Assembly (NCBI GenBank): GCA_004352715.1
Contig: SCFE01000097.1
Location: 517,709 to 581,708 of the forward strand
From: Hofstenia miamia
Lineage: Eukaryota > Xenacoelomorpha > Acoela
DNA length: 64,000 nucleotides
Direction of reading: 5' to 3'
Part shown: positions 10,790 to 22,754 of the stretch, piece after piece
Layout: each line of letters starts with the position of its first letter
Numbering within the stretch: position 1 is the stretch's first letter
The notes under the pieces: generated by a model
Databases searched by the model: none
Seen by the model: only the letters and a program-made list of their open reading frames with translations
Told to the model about the DNA's origin: nothing
Translations under genes and position numbers: made by a program

Positions 10790-12860
10790 TGATAAAGATA
10801 TTGATGGGTGGATGAGGCAAAATTATATAATGCAGTGATAGGTTTGGAAAATGATGATTTGAATTATTGTTCCAAACTTCAAAAAATGGAGATAATCCGC
10901 CAGATTTATTTCTTAATTTCTAAAACATTTATCAGCCCTACATGACCATGTTTGCAAAATTCGTTCCAAAATATTCAAATACTTTACTTTTATATTTCAT
11001 TATAATCTTTATTGAGTACACATTTCTAACCTTACGCTTATTCAATGCACAAATATGGTAATTTTTGAATAATAGTTATTTGTATGCAATCAAAAATATA
11101 TGTAAACATATACAAGGACGTTTAAATTAGTTACATAAATCATATATTAATATATATTTAAGTATGTCAATCGTTGAAATATACTCGCTCTAAGAATTTT
11201 TAAGCTAGAAGTTCCTACAATGTTTATTGATATTAAGATGATTTATTTTATAATGAATTCATACAGTACTCCGCCATGGTTGTATTTTAGCCATAATCTA
11301 ACCAACTTTGATGAAAATTAAATACACACACAAACATATATACATATATTTTTTTTTCAGATTTTATCAATGGGAAGATTAAAAAATTGTAGAAAGTTGA
11401 TTTATCCATTGTAGAACATTGCCTGAGATGTTTTAATGCATAAATATCAATGTGGTAATGCGAAATAATCACATTCATTAGTAGTGAAAGCAATAAGCCC
11501 TAAGAGATTTTATAGTTGTTTACAGAATGTGTCAACTTAGGGATGCAATGACAATAAATGGTGTATCAAATAGTGATGAGTTCAGCTGTAAATCATACTT
11601 TGATGATACCTGCCTCGCTTTAGCATCAAGTTTGACCCTATTTAAAACTTTTTCATCCGGATATCAATGTATTCTATAAGAGGAACATCTTCCTCTTCTT
11701 GAATTATATTTACACTGTATTTCAATGCAAACATCAATTGAAATTAAAATCTAACTGGATTCCAATTGGATGATTTTAAAATTTTAAATATTTGGATTGG
11801 ATTTGATTGGTCAGAAAGGACTGGACAACACAAATAACATTAAATCCTATTGGTTGAAAGCAATCTAACGTATACCAGTCAAAATAGTCTATTATTACAA
11901 ATATAATAAATTATAATAGCTAGCTGTAACCTCTTCTTAGTTCTTAGTAAACTATATCACAAACAAACAAACAAATAAGCAAACAAACATTATAATAAAG
12001 AAGATGTCAATCAAATTGTCTTATACCAACCATTAATCATCTAGGGAACTCATTATATAGGACATATTTTCAAGTCGGCCATATATGTGATAGGGCCGGG
12101 CTGTATGACTATTTTGAGAGTCGGTTAGGTTCGGTATTACTCAAAGTACCGCGATATATATATATATATAGTAGCATCGACTTAATTTATAGTAGAGCAT
12201 TAAAATAATACGAGCAACATCTATATTTCAAAGGGTAATTAACTGTTTGTAAGACCAACAGAAAACATTGTTAAGAAAACTAAATGAATTAGCACATGAG
12301 TAATACTAATAATCAGCTGGGAGATAGTTAAAGTAAGCATTGAGCACGCGAGTAGTAAATTTGTAATTCGATAGAGTTTAGCTTAAACACTATGGCTTTC
12401 GTTGGTGCAGAACTTCACAGCCATTGAATAAAAGTAAACAATATAAACGAGAATTAATGTCATAAAATTGATCATGGAAAAACCAAGCGTAGATCGCAAG
12501 GCTGGCACGCTTGTACTAATATAATAATAATTCATTGTAAGAAGACCAAATTTATTAACAGCCCGGCGATTTACTTTAAAACTAATAATAATGAATCAAT
12601 GAATACTGTTGCAAGCTGAAATTCTTGTAGATATACAACATTTAGCACATAGCACATATATGTCTAAATCTGAAGATTTACCACAGCGACATTTGTTTCA
12701 AAACAAGTAAATGATCATTTTAATGATTCAAAGAGAAATTGAATGAAGTGTAAACTATTAGAAATGGCGCATCTCAAAGTAGAAAGCTTAAATATATATT
12801 TCTTAAAGTCAACCTTTCTAATCTGTAGTTTAGATTTTAAGTTTTTATTTATTATGAATA
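10790..12860. other. AT-rich intergenic
   Basis: No gene recognised. Contains a short caaa/aaca-rich stretch (about 11956-11990) and a (TA)n tract at 12154-12170. The ORF at 11287-11493 has no domain. Confidence 0.4.
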
Positions 12861-12869
12861 GCCCCATCT

Positions 12870-13570
12870 TTAATACAATTTGTATACCCAATATATATTA
12901 ATTCCGAATGTCTCAATATTGTAGAGATGTTCAAAATTCCTAATTCTTTGCATTGAATTCCAAAAGCAACTTCTTTCCTCAAATGCTGGCCCGTGAGTAA
13001 TGCGTTTTGAAGGGCTCATTGTTTTTAAAATTCCATAGCATAGAATAATTTTCCTTGAGCAAGCTTGTTGAAATCTCATTCATCAAAATTTTTCTGGTGT
13101 TGTTGTAAGTCAGCAAGTTTGAGATTTATAAAAATAGCATGTGCTTCAGCATCGGATGGGGAATGCAGGAATAATACATTTTATTTACCTTAAACAGCCT
13201 GAAGACTTTTGAAAAAATTTCATGATCCTATAAACGCACGCTTCTATGGGATTGGAATATCTTTGCACATATCAAAAAACAGACAAAGTTCTTTGTCGCC
13301 TCCATGGGCTCAAGACCTTTTAAATACATGAACACTAAGTATGAAGGGAATCTTTTTCAAAAATTCGAAATTTTCAAAGAAAACTTGTTAAACTTTTCAA
13401 CAACCTCTGCCACAGTAATGCGCTTTAATAAAAATTTTCAACATTGCACTAAAGTATGTTCCCCAATAGACCAACCAATACCCCAAGATTATCAAATTTG
13501 GAAATAGGCTTGGAGAAAATTCTTTGTAAATGTGGAAAAACAGTTTCTCCTTTAAAAGGCTCTTTAAGGT
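12870..13570 (-). pseudogene. Coding-like relic, copy 2, with extra downstream blocks
   Basis: The minus strand reads in order: ETVFPHLQRIFSKPISKFDN (about 13545-13470, homologous to the copy near 3.9 kb), a shifted block with IKAHYCGRGC, then near 13160 SPSDAEAHAIFINLKLADLQ followed by QHQKNFDE, and near 13040-12930 FNKLAQGKLFYAME and TGQHLRKEVAFGIQCKELGI. Stops separate the blocks. The residue patterns look like decayed protein-coding sequence rather than chance, but I do not recognise the family. It may be a retrocopy or exon-bearing fragment of a host gene. Confidence 0.4.
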
Positions 13571-13920
13571 TAATCGGGTCTGTTACTTCACAGCAATATA
13601 ATTTTTTTCATTTCTCGTAGTGAATTCTAAAGTCATATTATTACCATAATTTCTAATTGAAAAGTACAATAATAGCGATTATTTTATACATTTGGGTTAA
13701 TTGCTTTCACCGTGCTGCACAGCACTGAGGCATTAATAATATTATATTTTTCCACAAAACAGCGCATCGCGCACACCTCTACTTCAGATGGCTTTGGTTC
13801 AAGATTTTTTTATCGATTTACCGATGGAATAATTCTAGCCATAGCCGCAGCTGATAATCTCAGTGGCCATAGACCAGTATTAACGGCAATTTGTCTAATT
13901 GTATGTACCTGCATTTTAAG

Positions 13921-14292
13921 TAGAGGTGTGTGGGACCAGTACCTGGTTCCGGACCGTATCTAGTCTTGCAAGGAATGGGAGCAGATATGAGGACTAAAAA
14001 TAAGAGTTCGGGGCTTAATACGGGACAAGACCGGGACCAAATGTTTCGAGACCAGACACCTATATTTGCATATGAAGAATCACACTCTAGAATTTTTAAC
14101 TTATGCATTTCTTTTGCTTAAGAATAATGCAATTAATTTTAATTTTGTTACACTCAGTTCTATTTTAGTTTTTTATTAAAATATTTCTAACTGACTAAAA
14201 AATTATAGACTATTGACTATCGGGACCAAAATGAACTTTCGGGACCGAAACTGACGACTTAACAACTTAACAACAGGTTCCGCGCACCTTTA
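13921..14292. mobile_element. hAT-like MITE
   Basis: Terminal inverted repeats: left tagaggtgtgtgggacc, right (reversed) taaaggtgcgcggaacc, 13 of 17 matching and of the TAGAGGTGYGCGG type seen in hAT elements. Flanks are attttaag on the left (13913-13920) and atgttaag on the right (14293-14300), an 8-bp target duplication with one mismatch. The inside is 372 bp, with repeated gggacc words and no transposase. Confidence 0.65.
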
Positions 14293-14300
14293 ATGTTAAG

Positions 14301-15420
14301 CACATGAATGATAACTTATGTATTATACTCTCAATAATATTCACACCCAAAGAAAATTTCTCTATTGAGTTCATATAAATGGCGGCACTGGGCAATGAGG
14401 GACCTAACTAATTCGTGTGGGGTGCACACAAACAATTGGAAATTCTATGCTCATTGAAATATGGCTTCATGATACCTTATAAATACTTAGAATGACGTAT
14501 TGATAGGCAAGAATAAAGTTAAATAAGAATAAAAAAACCAACATATAATCTGGGGTAGAAGCCGTACCGGGCACGAACATAAGTGTCCGGGTCCGAGGCG
14601 AGGATACGGGCTCTGAAACATTGTTTTTTATTGCTGTTAATATATTTTGATTCTTGAAATAATTTATTTGATGTGTGTAGGATTAGTCTTTCTGCAGATT
14701 TAGAGTAGAAAATACAACATAGTACATAAAATTTTATGCTGAACCACATAAAATTCACTGTCTTCCTCAATTTAAGAGTTCAATTTCACTGTCACCTTCT
14801 GATATCTCATTAATACAAATTTAGTACTTATGTACATTATATTGTAACGTAAGCAGAGTAAGTAATTCAAAAAATTTACAATGTTGTACAATAATTGCAG
14901 TGCAGTTTGAATTTATTTTCATTTTGTTCAATTCGTTTTCAATTATGGATATTAGGTTTATTGCCCGATTTGTCAATCATTTGACAAAACTTGTTGATAA
15001 ATCGTGTGGACACTATTTAGCTATGACTTTATAGTTGAACAATTAAACACTCAGTGATGTCAACAAAAGTACTTAAGTTGGTTTTTGACGTATGCTTCAT
15101 TGATTATTTTTACAACCGTTTAAGTATGCAATGCATGTTGCCTCAAGCTGTCCAGCTATGTTGGTTAAAAAATAAACATTTAGTATTAGGTACGGACATA
15201 ACGGGCTTAACATACGGGCATGGAGGAACCAACGGGTCTATTTTTATAGGTACGAGAAATGCTCTTGACACGGGCCCTACCATAGGCTATAATGAACGTA
15301 AGTTGTGTTCGATTTCTGCAGCTAATATTCTTATTAATACGTTGTCAAAGTTGGAATATGATTTTATTTACTACTTTAGACTAAAATATGCAAAATATGT
15401 CATCTTAGGAAAGTTTTGGA
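14301..15420. other. Intergenic with cggg-rich patches
   Basis: Patches near 14560-14610 (ccgggcacgaa, gtccgggtccga) and 15190-15285 (acgggctt, acgggcatg, cacgggccc) resemble the body of hAT-type non-autonomous elements. The frame 15054-15434 spans one of them and has no recognisable domain. Confidence 0.3.
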
Positions 15421-16558
15421 GTCATTCCAAGTGAAATCACCTAGTTTTTAAAAAGTGACCACGGGTAACATCTCAGATTTTGTCCATATTTACACCATAG
15501 GATGATTTCAATCAAATATAACTATCCTGAAAAAATTTCAGCTTCATTCTTTTTGTGGTTTAAACATTATGGCTCTTTGAATTTTGCCCAAAATTTGCAA
15601 AGATTGCCTATTGTCAGCTGCAAGCAAAAAATCTGCAACTTTGGATATATATAACTCCTCATAGCAAAAAGCAATCAGTCTGAAATTTGGACTCTGATTA
15701 GTTTTCTGCCAAAAAACACAATTTTTGCTATCAAAATTTATGGGAAATACTTAATTTTGGAGTTAAAGACTTTTCAAAATGCTAAGAAGGCCTTTTAAGG
15801 AGTACTGCGAGCTTTTGGAGAGCTATAGAGAATTTATAAATGGCACAACATCCAAAAATACATTTGATAATGTTTACTTTATATATTAACATATAGTAAA
15901 TACTATAAATATAGCCAGTATGATGCTCTAGGCTCTGTACCAGCCTTTATTTTAAGTGTTATATGAAAAAAATCAAAAATATGTACTCATTCAGAGAGCG
16001 CAGGATGAGGCGAAAGGAGTTAAAACTGAAGCTCAAATTTTACATACTAGTAGATTCAAGTACAGTCTTCTATTTTTAAAAGTTTGAAGGTTGGTTCTCA
16101 ATTGTAAGTAGGCTTAATATCCTCACATTTTCCCTGATATTAGCAAAATGAGTTGCATGTTTATAAACTGGAGATATTAGATTTGTTCTAACAAAGTACT
16201 GTAATAATATAGACTAAAAGCACTAAAACATAAATCATTTGCATTTTAGCAGTAACTTATTGAGTACAAAGTATAATTTTATTATAGGCCGGAATAGAAA
16301 GAAGGTAATCTTGAGCACTTTGTCCTTTTATTGAGGATGAACATATATCACATATGACATTGGTAAATGTTACCCAACACTGACTAGATTGTAAATAATT
16401 TATCCACTTCAAATTTAATCCTTTTCGGGTCATGAATTTAACTTTTACATCCTGATTTTCATCAGAGTATTCAAGTATTATTCCAATATACCATATCTTA
16501 TCATAATAGCATGCAATGTACTTGCCTGGTTGATAAGTAGTGGTATTTCTTGATATGG

Positions 16559-16954
16559 TTATGTCATTAAACTTATGAACATCATATATATATTATTATT
16601 ACAGACTCCTTTCATCATTAGAGCATCTGCATCAGGAATAAAGCAGTGGTAGCTTCGTGTACCAGGTACAGTTTGAGCTCCACTATAACAGACCTTTAAA
16701 TCATATTTTTCTTCATGACTTATAACATCTTCCTCTGTAACATAGAACATTGTTACACCATTTATATTTTCCTTAGCCAAATGGAAAAGTTGTTCTGGCG
16801 TGAAAATCTGATTTGTAATGGCAGCTCTTAAACTTGAATCTGCTGCATCTCTTTTTATAGTCTCAACAATTTCATCACAAGGACTTTTCCCATGTGAAGT
16901 TGCAAAGAAATGATGCTCAGCTGCAACATTAAAATAATGCTTAAGATACATCAA
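16559..16954 (-). pseudogene. Transposase-like protein, C-terminal part
   Basis: The frame begins inside homology and reads AEHHFFATSHGKSPCDEIVE, then TIKRDAADSSLR, NQIFTPEQLFHLAKENINGV and CYSGAQTVPGTRSYHCFIPD. The FFATSHGKGPCDGxGGxxKR pattern is the signature I recall from C-termini of the same uncharacterised repeat-borne family as 17007-17535. Here GxGG is replaced by EIVE, so even this block is altered. It lies between the two long TIRs, on the same strand as the N-terminal piece, and about 50 bp separates them, so the internal deletion joined or nearly joined the two halves. Confidence 0.6.
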
Positions 16955-17006
16955 ATTAATTAGAGATTTATAATTTTTATATTATAACCTTTATATATTC
17001 TGGAAT

Positions 17007-17535
17007 TTACCTTCCCTTTTTGGCATCTGGTTTGGCAAGTAGTCCCTTTTCACACTTCAGTTTTCTAGCCTTTTTAACTAAGTGCTCAGAAATATCAAAT
17101 TCTTCACATGCTTTTTTAATTGACCAACTTTCTGGAATAATTGTCAATATTTGTACTTGTTCCTGTTTAGAACTAATTTTAATTTTTTCCTTCATACCAC
17201 TTATTAATTTGTCCAAGTCAGTGCACTTCGGACAGGCTGGGTTATCATCTGATAACATCTCTTCCGTGTTAATTTGGCACGCAGATGCCACCAAGTTTGT
17301 GACACTTTCTTTAAAACGTTTAACTTTTTGTTTACCATATCCCACTCTGTCTCTCTTTCCCACACTCTTTATGGGAGAGATACCCAATAAAGAAGCGCTT
17401 TCATTTAATGTGAACTTACTTGCATTAGAAGATTGGTATTCATCATCAGTAGTATTAGCATGAATATCACTCTCTTCAACTCTTTTCTGTGGCTTCTGTA
17501 GCTTTCTTGATACAATTTCTCCAGAGTTTTTTAAA
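17007..17535 (-). pseudogene. Transposase-like protein, N-terminal part
   Basis: An open minus-strand frame runs from about 17535 to 17007, with no obvious ATG at its head. It contains LNESASLLGISPIKSVGKRD, a C-x2-C pair (NPACPKCTDLD), and a Lys-rich region with SWSIKKACEEFDISEHLVKK, a helix-turn-helix-like segment, ending KPDAKKGR. This order (LNESLxxLGxSPxK, then the SIRKxxxxFxVS motif) is one I associate with a widespread uncharacterised metazoan protein family carried by repetitive DNA. The catalytic middle is absent, the frame stopping before the second piece at 16559-16954. Probably an inactive, internally deleted copy. Confidence 0.6.
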
Positions 17536-18175
17536 GTAGAAAACTATACTTGAATCTACTAGTATGTGAAATTTGAGCTTCAGTTTCAACTCCTTTCGCT
17601 TCATTCTGCGTTCTGAATGAGTACATATTTTTTATTTTTTTCATATGACAATTAAAATAGAGGCTGGTACAAAGCCTAGAGCATTATACTGGCTATATTT
17701 TTACTATTTACTATATGTTAATATATAAAGTAAACATTATCAAATGTATTTTTGGATGTTATGCAATTTATACATTCTCTATAGCTCTCCAAAAGCTCGC
17801 AGTACCCCTTAAAAGGCCTTTTTAGTATTTTGAACAGTCTTTAACTCCAAAATTAAGCATTTCCCATAAAATCTGATAGCAAAAATTGTGTTTATTGGCA
17901 GAAAACTAATCAGAGTCCAAATTTCAGACTGAATGCTTTTTCTATGAGTAGTGATTTATATCCAAAGTTGCAAATTTTTTACTTGCAGCTGACAATAAGC
18001 AATTTTTTTCAAATTTTTGGCAAAATTCAAAGAGCCATAATGTGTAAACCACAAAAGGAATGAAGCTGAAATTTTCAGGATAGTGTTATTTTATTGAAAT
18101 CCTCCTATGGTGTAAATATGGACAAAATCTGAGATGTGACCCATGGAACCACTAGGTGATTTCACTTGGAATGAC

Positions 18176-18830
18176 CCTATATTAAATACTAAAAGAATAC
18201 AATCCGTGCAGCCACCAGGTGCATCATTGTTGGTATTTTTTTGAAAAATTTCCTAATGTTGTGCATAGATTGTTTCGAGTTAATTATAAAAATGTTTCAA
18301 GTGTTTCGTTAGGAAATTTTATACTTTAATGAAATTTAATATATTATACATTAAACAAATGACAATAAGCTCATTTTTGGAATTGAGTCGATCATGAATA
18401 TGCTACTTCTCATTATACCTAGGTATTGGCATAAGCAATAATTTAAATGGGATCCAAATCTTAGTAAAATAGCATCAAACGCGTACCAAAATGTATAAAT
18501 GATAAATAATTCAAAGCTCGACATAAAGCGAAGCGTATTGCATACCTAATAACTTTAGATTGTGTAGTTGAAGACATATTGGGGAGTAAAACTAAACTTA
18601 TTTGTAATATATAAAGAAAAAACCAAGGTGTTACCGAGCTTTTAATAAATTATATTTCAATAAATATTTTCGAAAAAATAAATAAATTTTTAATTTTAGA
18701 ATGTAAAAATTAAAAAGTTCAAGTAGAAGTATCATTTAATTCTTTCAAAATTCCAATATCTGATTTATAAATGTGGAAAGCAGTTGTTCAAAATGGACAG
18801 GTAAAGCTCGCTTTTAATTAACGTTAACAA
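18176..18830. other. AT-rich intergenic
   Basis: No gene or repeat structure noticed. Confidence 0.4.
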
Positions 18831-18832
18831 AA

Positions 18833-19238
18833 ATGGGTGATTTTGACACGAAGCATGAGATGTTTTTTGACAAGATGAGTACGTCCGTGCTAAGTAAGAG
18901 CATCTATTCTCGTCGACTGGAATATGGCAAATTTCGCATCCATAAGGCTTTGAAGGGTTGTGTATTTGTTAAATTTCCTTTTTTGGTCAAAGTTGGTAGC
19001 ACAAGTCACAAATAAAATGTCTCTTCTAGCAGAGCACATGAAATTAGAAAATTTAAAAAGATTAGCAAGTCATCATCATCATTTACTTTCCCGTGAGAGT
19101 AAAAATGCAGAAAAGTATAGTAAAACTCATCTTCCAAGCGCTAAAAAATATTATATTTGCCTTAATGAAAGATTTGCAGAGACCATCCTAGGATCTGTAG
19201 CTACATCTAGTTCAAACGAGAGAGACATGACTAATTAG
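18833..19238 (+). CDS. Two overlapping short ORFs, unrecognised
   Basis: A 60-codon frame (18833-19015) starting MGDFDTKHEMFFDKM overlaps a second frame (18960-19238) that includes SLLAEHMKLENLKRLASHHH and ends SSNERDMTN. The second is Lys/Glu/Ser-rich with four consecutive His. They could be exons or chance frames in AT-rich DNA. No domain recognised. Confidence 0.2.
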
Positions 19239-19239
19239 T

Positions 19240-20644
19240 ATTTGATGCGACAAACTCGTAATTTGCCAGTTTGAGGTGAAATTGAATATCGTTAACTTCT
19301 TGGAATATATTAAGGCCTATTTATAAAATATGAGATATTGGCTGACTAATAAGCACCTAAAATGCATTTAAATTTAACTGATTTCAATAGAGGTTTATTA
19401 TTTAATAAACAATAACCAAACTTTTACAATAAATGTTAAACTTTTTTAGTACACATCTTTACAAAATTTTAAATTTACTTACATTTTGCAATGTGACAAG
19501 CGTAATATGTATATCTTCGGATATTCTCAAAGAAATATTCTCTGATAGGCTGTTTAAAACATGTTTGCAATGGTGTAATTTGCCTAATTATATTCTGATA
19601 ATTTGATCAAACCTATTTCCAGAACAATCTCATTAAAGAAAACCCCCAAATGCAAAATCTTTATTAAAAAAATGAACAAAACATATATACGGATTTGCAA
19701 GTGGACTAAGAAACTGTGATGGACTAAACCACAAAACATTTTGCAATCCGCATATACCTACACTTGCTGTTTACTAACCATATATGGTCACTTGTAACAG
19801 ATTTACTACGGTTCAGTTTTTCATGCTTTATGCGACACAAACACTTTTTAGACTCAAAAGACAGAGTAATCAAATCCGATACGTTTAATTTTTTTTCAAT
19901 ATTCGAAACATAGTGGTCACGCTTCTTTTCATTCTGGAAATTTCACAAAGAGTACAGTAGAACTGCCCCTGAACTAAAATGGAGAAACTTTGATTGTTTG
20001 ACTTTCGCAATATTGTTCGAAATTATCGCCATTTTTTGCAAAATATAATTTTTGGGCAGACATTAATAAGCATTTGTACATTAATTGTTAGTTAAAGAAA
20101 GAATAAATAAACTGTAGAGTGAAACTAAAAGCTTTTCAATCTTTCAATGCATGCCTCACAATACATCAAAAAACCAGAAGTTGAAAATTTTTTGCCAGAA
20201 ATTAATTGAAAGCGTAAATCCGAGACAATTTTTACCGAAAAAAGACAAAAAATTTTTACTTACGAAATTTAATTATGAACACATAGGGTTAAGGAAATTT
20301 TTTGAAGTGGCATACCCTATGAAGGATTGAGTTATTCTGACTCATATGGCATGTCTTGGCAAATAGTTACGGGAGAATTATTTTATTCACTATTAACTAT
20401 GCACTAATTGATAATTGTTCGGTTGGTCTCAATTAATAAAATTTTGGTCAATTTCCAATTATCAATCAATTAATTGCATATGCCTTTGTGTGTACATATT
20501 ATAAACATTCAAGAAGGATATCAGCCGGATGCATTATTTTACATTAAAGTCATTGGTTGCTTCAAAATTGTTTTCAGAGCTTTTAGATGTGCAAATAATC
20601 TAATAAAACAAACCATTTTAATTTCTTATCTTATCGGTTGTTGA
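19240..20644. other. AT-rich intergenic
   Basis: No gene recognised on either strand. Confidence 0.4.
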
Positions 20645-20790
20645 TTATATATATATATATATATATATATATTACAAAACCAAAAGTATTTCATAAAATA
20701 GACTAAGAATTAGTTAATCTTTTTTTCAAGGATTTGCTTAAAACTTATATTATTCGGCTAGGATTAGCCCGAAGTATGATGACGATAAAT
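20645..20790. repeat. Diverged outer inverted repeat, left side
   Basis: A (TA)n tract (20645-20672) followed by about 110 bp, including gaattagttaatctttttttcaaggatttgc, whose reverse complement is found at 62690-62815 next to another (TA)n tract. Near-identical over ~45 bp, then decaying. The coordinate sum (about 83470-83480) almost equals that of the perfect arms (83464), so this is the same axis of symmetry. Confidence 0.75.
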
Positions 20791-21719
20791 CATTTGATTT
20801 ATTGAGCTATTGAATACAAACCTTCATAGGTAACATATTGTTTGAATACAGCACGAGTAATCTTTCCACTACTAGAACAAATTTGACTAATATTCATATA
20901 TCTCGAACTTAATTAATAATGTATACATAGTAATTTGCTTCAATATAGTTCCCGTTTAGTCTCTATAAATTTTAGGGAACTATTTAAGGGATTATTAGAC
21001 AAAATTTAGTTGTGCTCCTGAAAAAATACTTTGATTAATAATTAATTCTGACTTTAGAATTTTTAGTTTGTAAATGGCAAAGACTAATTGTGGATACTGT
21101 CTTTCATTATATTGCTAGTTTTTGACTAAAATAATTTTAAAAAACATACACTTTTTCCAAATTCAAATGTAATATAATATTCTCTATCAATTTTGTTAAA
21201 TTTCTTTTGATAAAAATTTGTTTATTTATCTCAGTTAACATCACAAATCCCAATCTTGGAGCTACAAACTATATTAAATATAATTTACCTCTGATTTTAA
21301 TGTTTTTTTGTTGATTGCTTTATCATTATCTGAAAATTTAATATTGCTTTTATATTCTAGAGTTTTGAACTGTATAATTTTAGATCATTTTGCTTATTGC
21401 ATCAAAAATTATTCCAAATCTTTTGAATTTAAATTTTTTGGGATTAACTTAGAACTAAGTCATCACTTCTGATTTACAATGTATTTAAGATACGAGTATA
21501 TCAGTTGAAAATATTTCTCACATAGCTTGATCAAAACCTGCAGTACAACTTTTAAACATATCAAGTTACTGAAATTCTCTATATGATTCTGTATACTTGA
21601 TTATTATAATTGAGCCACTGAGTAGATGGTGTTAGCAAACAGTTATTTTTTCCAAGTAATGTAGTTGTTTTGCTAAGATTACAAATAAAAATGTTAAGAC
21701 TGAAGAATAAACCCTTTTC
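20791..21719. other. AT-rich intergenic between outer and inner inverted repeats
   Basis: No gene seen. It corresponds in mirror position to 61745-62690, but similarity is at best weak. Confidence 0.35.
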
Positions 21720-21721
21720 AA

Positions 21722-21763
<42 letters not shown>

Positions 21764-21861
21764 ATGTAACTGATCAGTTCATTATGATAATTTTTCCTTT
21801 CAATGTCATATTATTTTTTGAATTTTTGAAGAACAAATATATTGTGACCAACAGTTATCTA

Positions 21862-22380
21862 TGATCAGATTATTAAATAAACATATTTAGTCGTACATAA
21901 TCTAAAATTCACAAATTGAACAAATGTTATGCGTATCTAATAACATTTACGACAATCAGTCAAATACTGCCAGTACACTTACAATACATGTCAAAACTAA
22001 TATTTGCGCCCTCGGTTTCTATTTTCCGCTGTCTAGTGTCTGGAGAAGTGCAAGATCCTGTTACTTATCATTTTGGTGACCACCTAGATATGACTTCTTA
22101 ATTGTCACATTGTGACTTTATTCATGACTTCAAAAAAACAGGCTAAGGAAATAAAATATTAAAATAATTATAATAATATAATCAGGAAATAGTTTATAAA
22201 GTTTTTTGTCAAGAAATTTCTGTCTTTGCTTAATAATTTCTTTAGCATGGAACAACATCTCTCCACCACACAATTAATAGCATAACATGCCTGAAGTTGA
22301 GGAAATACAACACCTACAAAAATTATTTTGTTACACATTTCAAAAAGAGAGCGAGTAAGTTAAATATGACCTATTACCCA
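21862..22380. other. Non-coding part of the left arm
   Basis: The short frame 21916-22101 is repeated in the mirror arm but has no recognisable domain. Confidence 0.35.
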
Positions 22381-22386
22381 AGTAAT

Positions 22387-22754
22387 AAGGATTCATGGGC
22401 CATTGATGGTCCATTATTGTTTCTATTATTGACCATCATTGGCGTTTGGCCGCTGGGCTATTAATGGCCCAGCCATATATCTAACAATAGGCCAATAATA
22501 AAGTATTTTTGAGCAAATTCAAATGATTTCAAAAAAATATTATAAAATATTTTAAAGTACATTTACGTTATAAACAATGAATATAAATTAGTTTTGTAAT
22601 AAATTATTGTTTATGTAAAAAAATATCCCCATATTGATTGCAGTTAGTTTACATTATTGGATTTATAATTGGGCCATTAATGGTCCAGCGGTCCGACTCC
22701 AATAATGGTCCACAGTGGAAACAATAGTGGGCCATCAATGGTCCATCAATCCTT
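22387..22754. mobile_element. MITE with ~85-bp TIRs (left arm copy)
   Basis: The left end aaggattcatgggccattga and reversed right end aaggattgatggaccattga begin two inverted segments of ~85 bp, about 75-80% identical. Both are built from repeats of the word ggnccattnatgg. The middle is AT-rich and non-coding. An ORF at 22649-22876 only overlaps it. The mirror copy is 60710-61077. Confidence 0.7.

Larger units (their letters stand above)
15421..18175 (-). mobile_element. DNA transposon with ~640-bp terminal inverted repeats, internally deleted
   Basis: The left end gtcattccaagtgaaatcac matches the reverse complement of the right end (ending ttcacttggaatgac). Homology continues inward for roughly 640 bp on each side (15421 to about 16068 and about 17540 to 18175), with scattered mismatches and small indels. 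The middle encodes two pieces of one minus-strand transposase-like protein, the segment between them missing. Target duplication is not clear. The ends resemble the GGGTCATTCCA-type ends common in invertebrate repeats. Superfamily not assigned. Confidence 0.8.
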
